Shown here piece after piece: positions 9,944 through 18,216 of a stretch of DNA of 64,000 nt. The DNA is taken from NCBI RefSeq assembly GCF_002285795.1, contig NZ_CP022961.1, forward strand, positions 5,894,001-5,958,000. Direction: 5' to 3'. The notes beneath the pieces were generated by a model. That model did not search any database and was not told the origin of the DNA. It saw only the letters and a list, made by a program, of their open reading frames with translations. Made by a program: the position numbers and the translations under genes. The stretch is from Plantactinospora sp. KBS50. Lineage in GTDB: Bacteria; Actinomycetota; Actinomycetes; Mycobacteriales; Micromonosporaceae. Every line of letters begins with the position of its first letter. The stretch's first letter is position 1.

Positions 9944-10975
9944 ATGGCCAGACAGCTGACCTACCTGAAGGCGGTGGGCGAGGCGCTGGAGCAGGAGATG
10001 CGCCGGGACCCCCGGGTGCTGGTGTTCGGCGAGGACAACATCGGCGGCACCGGTTGCGAGGGACGGCTCGGCAACGCGTGGGGACCCACCCAGGGGCTGC
10101 ACGAGAAGTTCCCGGATCAGGTCCTGGACACCCCGATCACCGAGGCCGCGTTCGTGGGCGCCGCCGTCGGCGCCGCCGCCACCGGGCTGCGCCCGGTCAC
10201 CGACCTGCTCTTCATCGACTTCGCCGGCGTCTGCTTCGACCAGATCCTCAACCAGGCCGCGAAGCTGCGGTACATGGTGGGCGGCAAGGCCAGCGTGCCG
10301 CTGGTGCTGCGCGCCATGTGGGGCACCGGGCTGCGCCGGGGCGCCCAGCACTCCCAGGCCCTGCACTCGGTGTTCACCCACATCCCGGGGCTCAAGGTGG
10401 TGGCGCCGGCCAGCGCGGCGGACGCCAAGGGCCTGATGATCGCCGCCATCCGGGACGACGACCCGGTGGTCTTCTTCGAGCACAAGATGCTCTACTTCGT
10501 GCCCGGCGAGGTTCCGGAGGAGCCGTACGAGATCCCGCTGGGCCAGGCCCGGGTGGTCCGGCCGGGCGACGACTGCACGGTGGTGGCGGTCGGCCGGATG
10601 GTGCAGTACGCGCTGACGGCCGCCGAGGAACTTGCCAACTCGGGCCTGTCCTGCGAGGTGATCGACCCGCGCACGCTGTCGCCGTTGGACGAGGACACCA
10701 TCCTCGGCTCGGTCGAGCGCACCGGCCACCTGGTCGTGGTCGACGAGTCCAACCCGCGGTGCGGCTTCGCCGCGGACATCGCCGCCCTCGCCGCCGACAG
10801 GGTCTTCGGGTCGCTGCGCGGCCCGGTCCGCACGGTCACCGCGCCGCACGCACCGCCACCGTTCAGCCCGGTCCTGGAGAACGCGTACACCCCGTCCGTC
10901 GAGCAGATCGTGTCCGCCGTCCGCAGTACCCGCCGGGAGCCGGCCCTGGCCTCGGATTCCGCCGCCCACCGATGA
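9944..10975 (+). CDS. 2-oxoacid dehydrogenase E1 component, beta subunit
   Basis: A 343-residue transketolase-like protein that forms an alpha2beta2 heterotetramer with the preceding subunit. Recognisable features are VFGEDNIGGTGCEGRLG, DTPITEAAFVGAAVGAA in the cofactor-contacting N-terminal domain, and IDPRTLSPLDEDTI in the C-terminal domain. GAGGAG in the alpha-beta gap gives efficient translation. The C-terminal 20 residues (RSTRREPALASDSAAHR) are an unconserved tail. Like the alpha subunit it is at home in the acetoin/pyruvate dehydrogenase E1 family; substrate specificity cannot be read from the sequence. Confidence 0.92.
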   Translation: MARQLTYLKAVGEALEQEMRRDPRVLVFGEDNIGGTGCEGRLGNAWGPTQGLHEKFPDQVLDTPITEAAFVGAAVGAAATGLRPVTDLLFIDFAGVCFDQILNQAAKLRYMVGGKASVPLVLRAMWGTGLRRGAQHSQALHSVFTHIPGLKVVAPASAADAKGLMIAAIRDDDPVVFFEHKMLYFVPGEVPEEPYEIPLGQARVVRPGDDCTVVAVGRMVQYALTAAEELANSGLSCEVIDPRTLSPLDEDTILGSVERTGHLVVVDESNPRCGFAADIAALAADRVFGSLRGPVRTVTAPHAPPPFSPVLENAYTPSVEQIVSAVRSTRREPALASDSAAHR

Positions 10976-10986
10976 AGGAGTCGACC

Positions 10987-11391
10987 ATGGTCAACATCAA
11001 CGAGCACCCGAACGTCGAGCTGATGCGCAAGGTGTACGCCGCGTTCGGAGTCGGCGACGTCCAGACCGCGGGCAGCTACTGGAAGGAGGACGCCGTCCAC
11101 CACTACCCCGGGAACAACCCGCTCTCCGGCGAGCATCACGGCCTGGCCGACTCGACCGCCTTCGCGCAGAAGATGTTCGAGCTGACCGACGGCAAGCTGC
11201 ACATGGAGACGCGCGAGATCGGCGCCAGCGACAACCACGCCTTCGCCCTGCTGCACACCCGGTACGAACGCAAGGGGCAGGTGCTGGAGATGCCGTTCGT
11301 GAACGTGGCCCGCATCGAGGACGGCAAGATCGCCGAATTCTGGACCTATCCCAACGACGTCTACGCCGTCGACGCGTTCTGGAACCTGTGA
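10987..11391 (+). CDS. SnoaL-like (NTF2 fold) protein
   Basis: A 134-residue protein of the SnoaL/nuclear transport factor 2 superfamily. It has the cone-fold signature: N-terminal helix NVELMRKVYAAFGVGD, then YWKEDAVHHYPGNN, a basic/aromatic pocket region and the end segment RIEDGKIAEFWTYPND. Relatives act as polyketide cyclases or hydroxylases in aromatic polyketide pathways. The ATG at 10987 follows AAGGAG by six bases, so the ATG at 10972 that overlaps the E1 beta stop is not needed. Its place in the E1/monooxygenase operon argues for a tailoring role. Confidence 0.85.
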   Translation: MVNINEHPNVELMRKVYAAFGVGDVQTAGSYWKEDAVHHYPGNNPLSGEHHGLADSTAFAQKMFELTDGKLHMETREIGASDNHAFALLHTRYERKGQVLEMPFVNVARIEDGKIAEFWTYPNDVYAVDAFWNL

Positions 11392-11422
11392 CGGCCGCGG
11401 CCTGAGGAACGGTGGTCAGATC

Positions 11423-12871
11423 ATGAAAATCATCATCGTGGGAAGCAGCGTCGTCGGCCTCGCGACCGCGCTGGCGCTGGCCGACCAGGGACACCAGGTG
11501 GAACTCCTGGAGCGGGTCACCGGCCCGCTGCCGGACACGGTGGACGAGGCCGCGGCCTGGCAGCGCCCGACGGTCCCGCAGAGCGTGCACTCGCACGCGT
11601 TCGCGTCGCTGCTGTGCAACCTGCTGCGCGACCGCGCGCCGGACGTACACCAGGGACTGCTCGCGGCCGGCGGCCGGGAGATCAACCTGGCCGACCACGT
11701 GCCGCCCACCCTGGAGAACTTCCAGCGCCAGCCGGCGGACGACGACCTGCGGATGGTGGTCACCCGCAGGTCCACCTTCGAACTGGTGCTGCGCCAGCGC
11801 ACGCTGTCCCGGCCGGGTGTCACGCTGAGCACCGGCGCCACCGTCCGCGGCCTGCTGGCCGCGGAGGACGATCCGCACCGGGTGGTCGGCGTACGCCTGG
11901 CCGACGGCAACGTGCGGCGCGCCGACATCGTGGTCGACGCGACCGGCCGGCGCTCGGCGATCGGTACCTGGCTCGCCGAGCTGGGGCTGCCCGCGCCGGC
12001 CACGGACAGCGAGAGCGCCCGGATCGTCTACTACACCCGGCACTACCGGATGCTCACGGACCGGCCGCCGGGACCGCTGAACCGGGGTTTCGGCGCCGGT
12101 GGCACCTGGGACAGCTACACCGCGGTGCTGTTCCTCGGCGACAACCGCACGTTCTCGATCTCGCTCGGCGTACTGCCGGACGACACGGAGCTGAAGCGGC
12201 TGCGCGAACCGGCGGCCTTCACCGCGGCGCTCCGCGCCACCCCGCTGCTGGCCGGCTGGGTGGCGCCGGGGAATTCGGAGCCGATCTCCCCGGTGTACGC
12301 GATGGGCGGCCTGGACAACGAGATCCGGCTTCCCGAGGTCGACGGACCGCAGGCCGCCGGGCTGTTCAGCGTCGGTGACGCGGTGTGCACCACCAACCCG
12401 GCGTACGGCCGCGGCATCTCGCTCGGGTTCGCGCACGCCTTCCAGCTCGCCGACCTGCTCGCCGAGCACCCGAAGGTGGACGAGGAGCAGAGCCGCGAGT
12501 TCGTCCGGCGTACCGGTCGGCTGATGCGACCCTGGCTGGAGGAGGCGCGGGCGAACGACCGTGCCCGGGCCGCACTCTGGGAGGCGGCCGCCGCCGGACG
12601 CCCGCCGCAGCGTCCACCGGCCGGCATCGTCACGTTCGGCCTGGCGGTCGCCGCGTCCACCCGGGACGCCGAAGTCTGGCGCCGGGTGGCGAACGTGATG
12701 ATGATGCTCCGCCCGCCGGCCACGCTCTACGCCGACGACGACAGCCGGGCGCGGATCGGCAGGGCGCTGGCCGGCGGTCCGCCGCCCCAGCTGCCCGGCG
12801 CCAGCCGGCAGCAGCTGCTCGCGGCGATCGACGCGGCGGAGCGGACCACCGAGCCCGCCGCGGCCGGCTGA
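11423..12871 (+). CDS. FAD-dependent monooxygenase/oxidoreductase
   Basis: A 482-residue flavoprotein. The N-terminal Rossmann motif is IIIVGSSVVGLATALALADQ, with the acidic end LLER contacting the ribose, and the second FAD motif is SVGDAVCTTNPAYGRGISLG. This arrangement fits the PHBH/geranylgeranyl-reductase/halogenase superfamily. The C-terminal 120 residues form an alpha-helical domain without the thioredoxin-like extension of the aromatic hydroxylases. It probably hydroxylates or dehydrogenates the polyketide ring system. It is the last gene before a strong terminator, in the same operon as E1 alpha/beta and SnoaL. The exact reaction is unknown. Confidence 0.88.
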   Translation: MKIIIVGSSVVGLATALALADQGHQVELLERVTGPLPDTVDEAAAWQRPTVPQSVHSHAFASLLCNLLRDRAPDVHQGLLAAGGREINLADHVPPTLENFQRQPADDDLRMVVTRRSTFELVLRQRTLSRPGVTLSTGATVRGLLAAEDDPHRVVGVRLADGNVRRADIVVDATGRRSAIGTWLAELGLPAPATDSESARIVYYTRHYRMLTDRPPGPLNRGFGAGGTWDSYTAVLFLGDNRTFSISLGVLPDDTELKRLREPAAFTAALRATPLLAGWVAPGNSEPISPVYAMGGLDNEIRLPEVDGPQAAGLFSVGDAVCTTNPAYGRGISLGFAHAFQLADLLAEHPKVDEEQSREFVRRTGRLMRPWLEEARANDRARAALWEAAAAGRPPQRPPAGIVTFGLAVAASTRDAEVWRRVANVMMMLRPPATLYADDDSRARIGRALAGGPPPQLPGASRQQLLAAIDAAERTTEPAAAG

Positions 12872-12899
12872 GCAGCCGACCTTGCCGACCTTGCCGGCC

Positions 12900-12933
12900 G
12901 GGCCACCCGCCGCCCACCGGCGGCGGGTGGCCC
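12900..12933 (+). terminator. 15-bp perfect stem-loop terminator
   Basis: Bases 12900-12914 pair perfectly with 12919-12933 around a CACC loop. It lies 29 bases after the FAD monooxygenase stop and probably ends the E1-SnoaL-monooxygenase transcript, leaving the next small gene as a separate unit. Confidence 0.8.
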
Positions 12934-13013
12934 ACGGCCGACCCGGGCACGACACGGGCCGGCCGGCGGGCGATCCCGGTACGGCCGGATCGGCGACGAG
13001 GAGGAGAGCCGCC

Positions 13014-13403
13014 ATGCGACGAGCGGTACGGACAATGGTCGGAGCGCTGCGACGCGTCGGCCGTCGCCTGGCCGACCAGTTCTTCCGGCTCGCGCCGCAC
13101 CTGGTGATCCTGGCGCCGTACTGGCCGCCCCCGAGCGACGGCGACGGCCGCGCCGGTACGGACGGTAGCGACGGCGACGGCCGCGCCGGTACGGACGGCG
13201 ACGCGGGCAGTCGCGGCAGCGCGGGCAGTCGCGGCGGTACGCACGGTAGCGGCGGCACGAGCGGTATCGGCGGGCATGGTGCGCCGGAACCGCGCGGACC
13301 GCTGGCCGGTCCGGCGCCCGGACACCCGGAACGCGTGCCGCCGCCCGGCCGCCTGTCGGCGCGGGAGCGCCGGCTGTGGGCGGACCTCTCCGCTCCGGAC
13401 TAG
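13014..13403 (+). CDS. Glycine-rich low-complexity small protein
   Basis: A 129-residue protein I do not recognise. A strong purine-rich site GAGGAGGAGAG ends six bases before the ATG, which supports real translation. Residues 1-20 are basic and helical (MRRAVRTMVGALRRVGRRLA), followed by a hydrophobic aromatic patch (FFRLAPHLVILAPYW). Residues 42-85 are a Gly/Asp/Ser/Thr/Arg repeat built from a 33-bp tandem duplication. The C-terminus (GRLSARERRLWADLSAPD) looks folded. It could be a membrane-associated or RNA-binding peptide, but the function is unknown. It lies between two tailoring genes and after a terminator, so it may have its own promoter. Confidence 0.6.
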   Translation: MRRAVRTMVGALRRVGRRLADQFFRLAPHLVILAPYWPPPSDGDGRAGTDGSDGDGRAGTDGDAGSRGSAGSRGGTHGSGGTSGIGGHGAPEPRGPLAGPAPGHPERVPPPGRLSARERRLWADLSAPD

Positions 13404-13497
13404 CGGCGTGTGGCCGCGCCAGCCAGCACATACCTCACGGAGCACCGAACACAGCCTTACCGACCTACCGAACACAGCAGACATTTGGGGGTGGCAG

Positions 13498-14142
13498 GTG
13501 TCCAGATCCAACCAGGAACTGGTCCGCTTCATCACGGAAGAGGGACTGAACAAGGGCGAGCTGGGCTTCACCGACAAGGTCTTCTCGCCGGACTACCAGG
13601 TACACACGGCGGGGCTGGCGCTGCCCCGCGGCCCCGAGGCGTTCCGGATGGCCGTGCAGTTCTGGAAGCGGGCCTTCCCGGACTTCACCTGCACGATCCA
13701 GCAGTTGCTCGGCGACGGGGACCACGTGACGCTGCGGTTCCGCACCACCGGCACGCACACCGGGCCGCTGATGTGGATCCCGCCGACCGGCCGCACCTTC
13801 GTGGTGCAGGGCGTGGACCTGCACCGGGTGGCGGACGGCCAGGTGCAGGAATCGTGGATCAGCGACGACTTCCCGCGCATCCTGATCGAACTCGGCATCG
13901 TCCAGGAGCCCGCACCACCGGCCGGGGCGGCACCTCCGGCCGGCGTTGCGATACCACCCGCAGGTGCCCCGATCCCCGGCGGTGCTCCCACCCCGTCCGG
14001 TGCCCCGGTCCCCGGCGGTGCTCCGCTGCCACCCGGCGGTGCTGCCATGCCACCCGACGTTCCGCTCCCGCCCGGCGGTGCTGCCATGCCACCTGACGTT
14101 CCGCTCCCGTCCGGTGCTCCGGCTCCTCCGCGGCGCCGGTGA
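13498..14142 (+). CDS. SnoaL-like polyketide cyclase with Pro/Gly-rich tail
   Basis: A 214-residue protein with a GTG start after GGGGG. Residues 1-138 form a SnoaL-like domain: SRSNQELVRFITEEGLN, VFSPDYQVHTAG, an FPDFTCTIQQLLGDGDHV strand pair and VVQGVDLHRVADGQVQESW. Such proteins close the fourth ring of anthracyclines or act as related tailoring enzymes. Residues 139-214 are a disordered tail of Pro, Gly and Ala with repeated GGAAMPPDVPLP units, which normal SnoaL proteins lack. The tail arises from tandem repeats of about 48 bp and merges into the repeat-rich DNA that follows. Confidence 0.82.
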   Translation: MSRSNQELVRFITEEGLNKGELGFTDKVFSPDYQVHTAGLALPRGPEAFRMAVQFWKRAFPDFTCTIQQLLGDGDHVTLRFRTTGTHTGPLMWIPPTGRTFVVQGVDLHRVADGQVQESWISDDFPRILIELGIVQEPAPPAGAAPPAGVAIPPAGAPIPGGAPTPSGAPVPGGAPLPPGGAAMPPDVPLPPGGAAMPPDVPLPSGAPAPPRRR

Positions 14143-14539
14143 CCCGGGAAGCAGCGGTCCACGCCCGCAGCAGCCGTTCGACCGCGTCCCATCCGGCGTC
14201 CCGGTCGGCGAACCGGCCGCCGTCCCGGTCGGCGAACGGGTCGGCGTCCCGGTCGGCGTCCCGGTCGGCGTCCCGGTCCGCGTCCCGGTTGGCGAACGGG
14301 TCGGCGAACCGGTCCAGATCCGCAATACCGCCCGGGATGCTCGGTCCCGAAGGGCGGGAACCGACCGCCGCCGCCCGGCCGGTCGCTCTCACAAGTTGGA
14401 ACATCGGACCGGGGCGCGGCGGATCCTCGGGGCGGCGACCGTCCGACGCGGACCATCTCCCAGCAGCCCATACGCGGTAATCCGAGGGCCGACCGAGGTC
14501 AGTCGGGGCGGGTCGAGGCCGGTCGAGGTGCCTTCTTCA

Positions 14540-15259
14540 ACTCGCTTTGCTCTGCTGCCCTCCACGCAGCAGGCGATATTCGACGGCTCGACGATTCGAC
14601 GGCTCGACCTCGACGACCCGGCCTTCGACCGGCCGACGGGCCGACGGGCCGGACGCCAAGGGCCCGCCAAGGGTTACCTGGAGGGCAGCAGAGCAGGAAC
14701 GAGCGGGGCACTCCGGACGGCGTCGGGGTTGCCGGAGCGTCTTGCCGGAGTGTGCAGACTTGTTGTCGCCCCAGCGACAACAAGTCTGCACACTTCCACC
14801 AGTGGTACGCCGACCCGGGTACGCGGCGACCCAGACCCCGGCCGCCGCAGCGCTGGGTCACCTCCGCGCCGTCGACGTTGTCGCGGGCGCTTCGCTGCGA
14901 GAACAGGCTCCTCCCCCAGCCGCCCAGACCGACCCGGAGCCACCCGCCCGAGCAGGCCGCCACCTCAGCGAAGATGCTTGATCCACCCGCCAGCAAGCCC
15001 ACACAGGACAGCGGAACAGGTGGCGAGCACACCAGCAGAGCCGCACAGGACAGCAGAGCAGGTGGCAGGCACACCCGCCTGCAGATCAACGCGGACACCG
15101 CGGTGGCCTCCAGCAGCACGGACAACCTCACCACCGGCGCCGGCCCAACCCGGCTCGACCCGGCCCAACCCGGCTCGACCCGACCCGACCCGGCCCGACC
15201 CGATCCGACCCGACCCGACCGCAGGAGTGTCGCGTCCAGGGCAGCAGAGCAAAGCGAGT
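14540..15259. repeat. 22-bp perfect inverted repeat pair
   Basis: The 22 bases at 14540-14561 recur as an exact reverse complement at 15238-15259, 676 bp apart. The core is GGCAGCAGAGCAAAGCGAGT. A shorter direct relative (agggcagcagagca) is at about 14682. The pair brackets part of the gene-free stretch and may be the ends of a small non-autonomous element. Confidence 0.65.
14747..14796. terminator. 20-bp perfect stem-loop with CCCA loop
   Basis: Bases 14750-14769 (GTGTGCAGACTTGTTGTCGC) pair perfectly with 14774-14793 around a 4-nt loop, and the stem can extend to 14747-14796 with one G-U pair. It is symmetrical, so it could work on either strand. It lies far from any gene end, which is unusual for a plain terminator. 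Confidence 0.7.
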
Positions 15260-15499
15260 CGCACAGACCTCTGGTCGGCGCCGCGACACGCCGGTCGGCG
15301 CGGCCTAGCTGCGACAACTGCGGGCCAACGCCGGACGCGCGCCCGGCGGACCGCGACCACCAGACGAAACGACGCGGCACCGCCGACCGGACCACGGACA
15401 GGACCACGACCAGGCAAACCGGGAGCGTGGGCAGGAGCCGGAACGGAACCGCGGGCGTGGCCGGGAGAGGACCGTGGGCAGGAGCCGGAACGGAACCGC

Positions 15500-15517
15500 G
15501 GGCGGGGCGGGGCGGGG
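15500..15517 (+). repeat. G-quadruplex-forming motif
   Basis: GGGCGGGGCGGGGCGGGG has four runs of at least three G separated by single C residues, a consensus G-quadruplex. It lies about 220 bp upstream of the cupin/ABC exporter operon on the coding-strand side and could affect its transcription. Confidence 0.6.
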
Positions 15518-15740
15518 CCGGGAGAAGACCGTGGGCGGGGCCGGGAGAGGACCGTGGACAGGACCGCGGATCGGGCCGCGGATCGGCGAACGAGCAGCGG
15601 ACGAGCAGCGGACGAGCAGCGGACGACGGGTCCGGTACGTCGACCTGCGTAGGCCGGCGCGCTCCCATCAGCGGAACACGGTAGCCCGCTTGCGGCCCGA
15701 GGCGGACGCGACGCACGCGCGCCGTGCCTAGGCTGCGGGC

Positions 15741-16376
15741 ATGACCGACGAGCGGCACCGGGGCAGCATCGCCACCGCGTCGGAGGCCACGGAGCCCGGC
15801 GCGCCACACCACCGTACGGTGATCGAGAACCCGCTCAGCGGTGAGCGCATCGTCATCCGTACCGGCGCGTCGGAGACCGGGGGCGAACTGTTGGCCTGGG
15901 AACTCCTGCTCGCTCCGGGCGGACGGGTGCCCAGCAGCCACGCCCACCCGGAGCAGGAGGAACGGTTCACCATTCTGGCGGGCCGGATGCGGTTCCGGGT
16001 GGGCGGCCGCAGGACGATCGCCGAGGTGGGGCGTACCGTCGTCGTCCCGCCCGGTACGGTGCACAGCTTCGCGAACGCTGGACCGGAACCCACGCACGTG
16101 CTGGTGGAGACGCGCCCGGCGCTGGACATGCAGGCGCTGCTGGAGACGGCCGCCGCGATGGCCCGGGAACAGCAGGCCGCCGCCCGCCCGTTCCCCCGGC
16201 TGCTGGACCTGATGCTGTTCATGCGCGACTTCGAACGCGAGGTCCGGGCGCCGTACCTGCCCCGGGCGCTGGTCCGGCTCGTCACCCGCACGCTGTCCGG
16301 GCTGGCGCGGCTGCGCGGCCTGGACGCCCGGTACCGGCGGCTGCGGGTGCCCGGCCGTGACGCTGTCCACCGCTGA
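15741..16376 (+). CDS. Cupin-domain protein
   Basis: A 211-residue protein with one cupin domain in residues 25-125. The metal-binding motifs are SHAHPEQEERFTILAG and PPGTVHSFANAG, so a bound metal is plausible. The C-terminal 85 residues are helical and basic (ARPFPRLLDLMLFMRDFERE, RLVTRTLSGLARLRGL) and could touch the membrane or a partner. Its last 20 bases overlap the GTG start of the ABC ATPase gene, so it belongs with the exporter. Such cupins next to exporters are often tailoring or sensing proteins; the substrate is unknown. Confidence 0.8.
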   Translation: MTDERHRGSIATASEATEPGAPHHRTVIENPLSGERIVIRTGASETGGELLAWELLLAPGGRVPSSHAHPEQEERFTILAGRMRFRVGGRRTIAEVGRTVVVPPGTVHSFANAGPEPTHVLVETRPALDMQALLETAAAMAREQQAAARPFPRLLDLMLFMRDFEREVRAPYLPRALVRLVTRTLSGLARLRGLDARYRRLRVPGRDAVHR

Positions 16377-17346
16377 CCCCGCCGGTACCGGCGGGAGCAT
16401 CGACACGTCCGGCCGGCCGCCTGCCGTGCGGGTGCGTGACCTGGTCAAGCGGTACCGCAACACCGAACACAACGCGGTGGACGGGGTGTCGTTCGAGGTG
16501 CCCGAGGGGGAGCTTTTCTGCCTGCTCGGGCCGAACGGCGCGGGCAAGACCACCATTGTGTCGATTTTGACGACGACGCTGAACGCTACCTCCGGAGAGG
16601 TCCGGGTGGCCGGCCACGACCTCACGCGGCCACACCTGGTCCGCCGCAACGTCGGGATCGTGTTTCAGGAACCATCGCTGGACATGAATCTTACGGCCGA
16701 GGAGAACATCCGGCTGCACGCCATTCTCTACGGTTTGTACCCCTGGCGTCCCTCGTGGCGACTGATGCCGGCCGACTACCGGACCCAGGTGCGCGAGCTG
16801 GGTGAGATTCTCGGGCTCGACGGCCAGCTGAGCCGGCGCGTCCGGACGCTGTCCGGCGGGACCCGCCGCAAGCTGGAGATCATCCGCGCGTTGCTGCACC
16901 GGCCCCGGGTGCTGTTCCTGGACGAGCCGACCGCCGGCCTGGATCCCCGGTCGCGGCACGACCTCTGGGCCTACCTGCGCCAGGTACGGCACCGGCACGG
17001 TACGACGGTGCTCCTGACCACCCATTACCTTGAGGAGGCCGAGGCCGCGAACACGGTCTGCGTGCTGGCCCGCGGCCGGGTGATCGAGTACGGCAGCCCG
17101 GCAGCCATCAAGGACCGGCACACCCGACCGGAGCTGGTGCTGGACGCCCGCGACCGGGCCGGGTTGCGCCGGGAGCTGCTGGCCCTCGGGTTGACGGTCG
17201 CCGACGGCGAGCCGCTGCGGGTCCGGGTCGACCCGTCCGGGGCGCAGCGCGTCGTCCGTGCACTGCGGACCGAGTTGACCCACCTGCAGATGGTCCAGCC
17301 GACCCTGGAACAGACGTACCTGCTGTTGCTGGAGCGGGCGCGGTGA
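16357..17346 (+). CDS. ABC transporter ATPase, DrrA-like
   Basis: A 329-residue nucleotide-binding subunit of an antibiotic-type exporter. Walker A is GPNGAGKTT, the Q-loop lies in GIVFQEPSLDMN, the signature is RTLSGGTRRKLEI, Walker B is VLFLDEPTAGLDP, and the switch histidine is in LLTTHYLEEAE. A C-terminal domain of about 80 residues, as in DrrA/NodI proteins, follows. It powers the permease encoded next. The start is a GTG inside the cupin gene and its stop overlaps the permease start. It probably exports the polyketide and gives self-resistance. Confidence 0.95.
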   Translation: MTLSTADPAGTGGSIDTSGRPPAVRVRDLVKRYRNTEHNAVDGVSFEVPEGELFCLLGPNGAGKTTIVSILTTTLNATSGEVRVAGHDLTRPHLVRRNVGIVFQEPSLDMNLTAEENIRLHAILYGLYPWRPSWRLMPADYRTQVRELGEILGLDGQLSRRVRTLSGGTRRKLEIIRALLHRPRVLFLDEPTAGLDPRSRHDLWAYLRQVRHRHGTTVLLTTHYLEEAEAANTVCVLARGRVIEYGSPAAIKDRHTRPELVLDARDRAGLRRELLALGLTVADGEPLRVRVDPSGAQRVVRALRTELTHLQMVQPTLEQTYLLLLERAR

Positions 17347-18167
17347 GCGGGTGGCCGGTGGCGGACGCGGGTCCGCGCGGCTCGCGCGCGTACCCGCTGT
17401 GGGCGGTGTTGGCGATCGCCCAGCGGGACGTGACGAAGCTGGTGCGCGACGGTCCGCGGCTGGCGGTCAACCTGGCCTTCCCGGTCCTGTTGATCGCGGG
17501 GCTGGGCAGCGTCCTGCAGGCCACCGTGGGCGCGGTCACCGGGGTCAGCGCGACGGAGCTGGCGTTCAGCGGGGTGCTGGCGGCGACGCTGTTCCAGTCC
17601 GCCGCGGCCGGCATGATCTCGATCGCCGAGGACCGCCAGACGGACTTCTCCCGGGAGCTGTTCGTCACCCCGGCCTCCCGGCTCACCCTGGTGGTCGGGA
17701 AGATCGCCGGCGAGTCCTCGGTGGCGATCTTCCAGGGGGTCTGCGTGCTGGTCCTGGCCCTGCTGCTGGGGGTGCACGTCGGACCCGGGCAGGTGGGCCA
17801 GATGCTGCCGCCGTGCCTGGCCGCCTGCCTGCTGGGCGGGGCGTTCGGCCTGGCCACCGTGGCTCTGCTGCCCAACCAGCGGTCGGCGATGGAGATCTTC
17901 CAGTTCCTCATCATCCCGCAGTACGTGCTGGGCGGGGTGCTGGTCCCGCTGCACGGCCTGCCCGGCTACCTCGACGCGCTGTCCCGGGTGATGCCGCTGC
18001 GCTACGTGGTGGAGCTGAACCGGGCCGGCTACTACGCCGGGACGGCCGGCTACGACCGGGCGGTCACCGTGACCCCGGCGACCGCCGCGGCCGTGGTCGC
18101 GGTCCTCATCGTGCTGCTGCTGCCCCTGGGCGCCTTCTGGTACGACCGCCGGGAACGGATCCGCTGA
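17343..18167 (+). CDS. ABC-2 type permease, DrrB-like
   Basis: A 274-residue inner-membrane permease with six hydrophobic segments, for example LAFPVLLIAGLGSVL, VCVLVLALLLGVHVG, CLLGGAFGLATVALL and AVVAVLIVLLLPLGAFWY. It has the ABC-2 family features: an N-terminal cytoplasmic segment, EDRQTDFSRELFVTPASRL after the second helix, and PLRYVVELNRAGYY before the last helix. The GTG start overlaps the ATPase stop. It forms the membrane half of the two-gene exporter, likely for the polyketide product. A strong bidirectional terminator follows 6 bp after its stop. Confidence 0.94.
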   Translation: MSGWPVADAGPRGSRAYPLWAVLAIAQRDVTKLVRDGPRLAVNLAFPVLLIAGLGSVLQATVGAVTGVSATELAFSGVLAATLFQSAAAGMISIAEDRQTDFSRELFVTPASRLTLVVGKIAGESSVAIFQGVCVLVLALLLGVHVGPGQVGQMLPPCLAACLLGGAFGLATVALLPNQRSAMEIFQFLIIPQYVLGGVLVPLHGLPGYLDALSRVMPLRYVVELNRAGYYAGTAGYDRAVTVTPATAAAVVAVLIVLLLPLGAFWYDRRERIR

Positions 18168-18173
18168 CCCTGC

Positions 18174-18208
18174 CCCGGGTCGGGTGCCGCGCCGGCGCCC
18201 GACCCGGG
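18174..18208. terminator. Bidirectional terminator between convergent genes
   Basis: CCCGGGTCGGG (18174-18184) pairs perfectly with 18198-18208, and the loop adds a GCCG/CGGC inner stem, giving about 16 base pairs and a 3-nt loop. It lies between the permease gene and the convergent glycosidase-like gene. Confidence 0.85.
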
Positions 18209-18216
18209 ACCCGCCG

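Larger units (their letters stand above)
14143..15740. repeat. Repeat-rich gene-free 1.6-kb stretch
   Basis: I see no convincing gene. The stretch contains GTCGGCGTCCCG-type tandem repeats (about 14205-14320), a 20-bp perfect stem-loop, CCCGACCCGACC-type telomere-like runs (about 15130-15230), a 32-bp direct repeat (15426-15457 and 15473-15504), a G-quadruplex motif and an 11-bp tandem repeat GACGAGCAGCG (about 15590-15625). Read leftward, 14404 down to about 14150 gives a peptide rich in FADRD repeats with high third-position GC; I do not call it a gene. Confidence 0.7.

Noticed and set aside
13859-14404. Minus-strand frame with FADRD repeats
   Set aside because: Third-position GC is high for part of it, but it arises from the tandem repeat and continues antisense to the SnoaL gene; no ribosome binding site is evident.
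13946-15652. 568-residue open frame on the + strand
   Set aside because: It runs through tandem repeats and the SnoaL tail, has no start signal or domain, and its composition only reflects the repeats.
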